NCBI RefSeq assembly: GCF_023159225.1
Contig: NC_063161.1
Span: forward strand, 77,476,267 to 77,540,266
Direction of reading: 5' to 3'
DNA length: 64,000 nucleotides
DNA from: Perognathus longimembris pacificus
Taxonomy: Eukaryota; Chordata; Mammalia; Rodentia; Heteromyidae
A program made the translations under genes and the position numbers. The notes under the pieces were generated by a model. The model did no database searches, was not told the origin of the DNA, and saw only the letters and a program-made list of their open reading frames with translations. Shown one piece after another: positions 61,510-64,000 of the stretch (position 1 is the stretch's first letter; each line of letters starts with the position of its first letter).

Positions 61510-61554
61510 GTGCCCGTGTGTGCGTGCGTGCATGTGTGTGTATGTGTGTGTGTT
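61510..61554 (+). repeat. imperfect (GT/GC)n
   Basis: GTGTGTGCGTGCGTGCATGTG then GTGTGTATGTGTGTGTGT. Confidence 0.9.
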
Positions 61555-61612
61555 ACTGACATGCTCGCTGACAAGCACACTCCCACTTGAGCTCTATCCC
61601 AAGCCTCTTAAA
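61555..61612 (-). mobile_element. ID monomer fragment
   Basis: GACAAGCACACTCCCACTTG, AGCTCTATCCCAAGCCTC. Confidence 0.55.
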
Positions 61613-62095
61613 ATGCCAGCATCTGAATGATACACTTCTCCTGATTTTACAATGACAACCTTTTCCTCATAGCCCATTTGGCTGCCTGACCTGAGGTATT
61701 ATTGCAATGGGAAAAGCAGAACACGTGTTTACATTTTTGTTCTTTATTGCTCAATTTTCAAAATGCTAAATTCATACTCCAATATCTCCAAAAGTAGTTA
61801 ACAGGATTTAGTTTCTTTAAAAAAAATAGCTTTAATTCACATGCTTGAACCTAGCTGGGGTGTTCCAACCCATTAACCTTGGTTATCTTTAAAATGCTCA
61901 TCAGTAGACAAACTCCCCCATGGCCAGCACAGTTGCCATCCACCCAGCCCAGCCTCCCCACACATGCATGGTTCACAGCAGGGAGGCAGAACATTCTAGA
62001 ATCCATCTAGGCAGGGGAATGCCAAGCATCTCTCCATGTGGGTGCCTGGTTAGGCGGTGGTTAATTCAAGTGCTGATGTTAAAGCTTGCATGGGC
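61613..62095. other. unique non-coding sequence
   Basis: Nothing recognised. Confidence 0.4.
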
Positions 62096-62112
62096 ACACG
62101 CACACACAGACA

Positions 62113-62147
<35 letters not shown>
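62096..62147 (+). repeat. (CA)n with CAGA interruption
   Basis: CACGCACACACAGACAGAC leads into a perfect CA run. Confidence 0.95.
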
Positions 62148-62149
<2 letters not shown>

Positions 62150-62309
62150 GCTGATCTATGCATATAACTGCTGCTCCTGAGGTTAAATAATTTCCAGGCT
62201 GAACACACGGCTCTCCTTGCTGCTCATAACTGTCCAGTTTCTCTGGTTTCAGTAAGAAATAGATTCTGCTTTGTAATGTGCAGTGAAGTATATTTCTATG
62301 TACATGCTT

Positions 62310-62386
62310 TTCTCCTTCCTTCCCTCTTGCTCTCTTCCTCTTTTCTCCTCTCTCTCTTTCTCTTTCCTTCCCTCCCTCCCTCCCTC
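62310..62386 (+). repeat. (CT)/(CCCT)n tract
   Basis: Short pyrimidine-rich array ending CCCTCCCTCCCTCCCTC, at the tail of the minus-strand SINE. Confidence 0.88.
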
Positions 62387-62582
62387 TTGGTACTAGGGTT
62401 TGAACTCAGACGTTTGCTCTTCCTAGGCAGACAATCCACTCCTTGAGCCATGTTCCCAGTACTTTTGTTTTAGTTTATTTTTCAAATACAATCTTGTGCT
62501 TTTGCCCAGTGTAGCCTCGACGTTTCTGCCTCCAGCTCCTGGGTAGCCAGGCTCACAAACAGGAGCCACCACACCACATTGA
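62387..62582 (-). mobile_element. B1-dID type 2 SINE
   Basis: TAGGGTTTGAACTCAGACG, CTCCTTGAGCCATGTTCCC, TAGTTTATTTTTCAAATAC and GGTAGCCAGGCTCACAAAC. Confidence 0.82.
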
Positions 62583-62584
62583 TG

Positions 62585-62665
62585 CTTGAGGTAAGGACTC
62601 ATTAACTTTTACCTAGGCTGGCCTGGAACCTTAACCTTGATCTTCCTGTCTCTGCTGCCCGAAGT
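62585..62665 (-). mobile_element. B1 fragment adjoining the trinucleotide tract
   Basis: CTAGGCTGGCCTGGAACC, TTGATCTTCCTGTCTCTGC. Its remaining part is replaced by the expanded tract. Confidence 0.6.
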
Positions 62666-62676
62666 TGCTGTTGTTG

Positions 62677-62806
62677 CTTCTTCTTCTTCTTCTTCTTCTT
62701 CTTCTTCTTCTTCTTCTTCTTCTTCTTCTTCTTCTTCTTCTTCTTCTTCTTCTTCTTCTTCTCCTCCTCCTCCTCCTCCTCCTCCTCCTCCTCCTCCTCC
62801 TCCTCC

Positions 62807-62841
<35 letters not shown>

Positions 62842-62939
62842 CTCCTCCTCCTCCTCCTCCTCCTCCTCCTCCTCCTCCTCCTCCTCCTTCTCCTCCTCCT
62901 CCTCCTCCTCCTCTTCCTCCTCCTTCTCCTCTTCCTCCT
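62677..62939 (+). repeat. (CTT)28(CTC)n triplex-capable tract
   Basis: 84 bp of perfect CTT (GAA on minus), then about 179 bp of CTC with scattered CTT. The 263 bp have no purine. All long Ser/Pro/Leu and Glu/Gly/Arg frames across it are artefacts of period 3. Confidence 0.98.
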
Positions 62940-63394
62940 GTCTTGGAATTTATACAAGCATTGGCTGAGCACAAATATCCCAGTCTAACAAGTGAACAAC
63001 TAGTTTAGGAGGGGTTCTAACACCATTTCCAAAGCCAGCAGGTATCCAACTGTATTTTGTTTATTTGCTTGGTTCCTGCACAGGACAGCTATTGGAGGCA
63101 AATTATTTATACCCTAAGAAGCTAAAAGAAAGAATGAGAAGGATGAGGAAAGAAAAGTAAAGAGCCAATGATTTCCACGTATCTGTTGTTCAGGGTTCTT
63201 CCAATCTCACTAAAAATATTTTTACTCCTATTTCATTTTTGTATGGGAAAGTTCATTTCTGTTCTGCTGCAAAAAGACAGCATTATTGGTTTATTTAAAA
63301 TATTTATGCTGGATTACAACATTAAGACAGACACATGCATTAGCAGGCATGATTCAGAACAATGTGCCCACAAAGTTTATTTCTGAATAGAAGG
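62940..63394. other. unique non-coding sequence
   Basis: AT-rich in its second half; nothing recognised. Confidence 0.4.
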
Positions 63395-63600
63395 TTGAGG
63401 AGGCTGTCTGTCTATAAACATCAAACAGCTCATTTCCCACTAATTACTGACACCTGCAGACGAAACTGCTCCGCGGAAACACCACCATTCCGTTTATTTC
63501 TGCTGCCATTAGCATGGTAACACATGCATCCCATGCGTGATACAGAATGCCCAAGCATGGTTGAATTTTCCCATTTTAAAATTCTAGCAGAGAAATCTGG
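63395..63600. promoter_or_regulatory. candidate conserved non-coding block
   Basis: ACTAATTACTGACACCTGC, TGCTCCGCGGAAACACC, TTCCGTTTATTTCTGC and CCATTAGCATGGTAACAC are dense, non-repetitive and CpG-containing words in AT-rich DNA. They resemble a developmental enhancer. Inference only. Confidence 0.3.
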
Positions 63601-64000
63601 AAGTGATGGAGGTTGAGCTGTCAGAAGTTTCTCAAGCCAAAGACAGAGGTGCTAGAAGTGGAAAACTTCACTATCTTCTGGTGGGATAGTGCAGAATTCT
63701 CAGCATTGGGATCACAGTTCTGCCCTGTCATGCATGCGCTGTGTGATCTTAGGAAGATTGCTTAGTCCCTCTGAATCATGAGATGGAGATCAATGAAAAT
63801 CAGAACAAGGCCCAGGCACAAGGAACAGGATGCTGGATGCAAGCTATACTCATCCTGACATCATGCTCAGCCTTGGGTTCTAAACCCACTCCTGTCCCCA
63901 TCCCTCCCAGTTCAGCCTCCTGATTTTAGTTTCTACCTATTCTAGCTCCCTCCTGCTGCTGGCTCCTGGAGTCTCCTTGTTTATAGTGTATAGTCTTTCT
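63601..64000. other. unique non-coding sequence to window end
   Basis: GTGTGATCTTAGGAAGATTGC near 63750 hints at a decayed MIR. Nothing else is recognised. Confidence 0.4.

Noticed and set aside
62609..63008. Open frames rich in Ser/Pro, Leu, Arg or Glu/Gly
   Set aside because: The trinucleotide (CTT)(CTC) tract explains all of them.

Overview
The window is 64 kb of mammalian, almost certainly rodent, nuclear DNA with no supportable protein-coding exon and no structural RNA gene. Open frames of 60-274 codons fall on simple repeats, SINEs or composition-biased tracts. None has a recognisable domain or a splice-bounded coding pattern. The sequence is best read as an intergenic or long-intronic region.

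The SINE content points to the lineage. (1) A tRNA-Ala/ID-headed dimer of about 200 bp occurs nine times, several with perfect 12-16 bp target-site duplications (TSDs). It begins GGGGCTGGGGATATGGCC, keeps the Pol III B box GGTTCGATTCC, and ends CAGGACTGGCC plus poly-A. From memory it corresponds to the IDL-Geo SINE reported from Geomyoidea (kangaroo rats, pocket mice, pocket gophers). (2) An older and more abundant dimer has a 7SL/B1-like left half and an ID-like right half (B1-dID type). It occurs in two forms. Type 1 has a right half with GTGGCTCAAGTGGTAGAGTG and CTTGAGCAAAA, often ending in (CA)n. Type 2 has a linker AAATAACTAAAAGC and a right half with CACCTGCCTAGCAAGC. Some type 2 loci carry two or three B1 units before the ID unit. 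A heteromyid or geomyid rodent is the most economical reading, but this is inference from repeats only.

Layout. 0-7 kb: SINEs, a TSD-flanked young L1 tail, a (CT)42 tract, an ancient L1M 3' end and a multi-B1 composite. 7-15 kb: mixed unique sequence and SINEs. 15.5-21 kb: ancient L1 and L2 pieces, a SINE-free stretch, and a 600 bp (ACC/ATC)n array. 21-29 kb: dense nested SINEs, degraded L1 ORF1 and ORF2 remnants, and a probable solo LTR. 28.9-32.1 kb: one old L1/HAL1-like element carrying nested insertions (younger L1 tail, solo endogenous-retroviral LTR, SINEs). 33-36 kb: a 121 bp AT-rich inverted repeat and a 190 bp dispersed direct duplication. 36-49 kb: SINE-poor, with two CTCF-like motifs and an ATTA/GATA-rich candidate conserved block (40.5-41.3 kb). 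49-56 kb: SINE cluster and a polypyrimidine tract. 56-64 kb: mostly unique, with candidate conserved blocks near 57 and 63.5 kb, and a 263 bp (CTT)n(CTC)n tract at 62.7 kb.

No new enzymatic or defence system is visible. What deserves attention is the SINE biology (subfamily diagnostics, monomer exchange, multimeric composites), the nested insertion history, the two unexplained structural features at 33.5 and 34.4/35.5 kb, and several candidate regulatory blocks that need a cross-species alignment.
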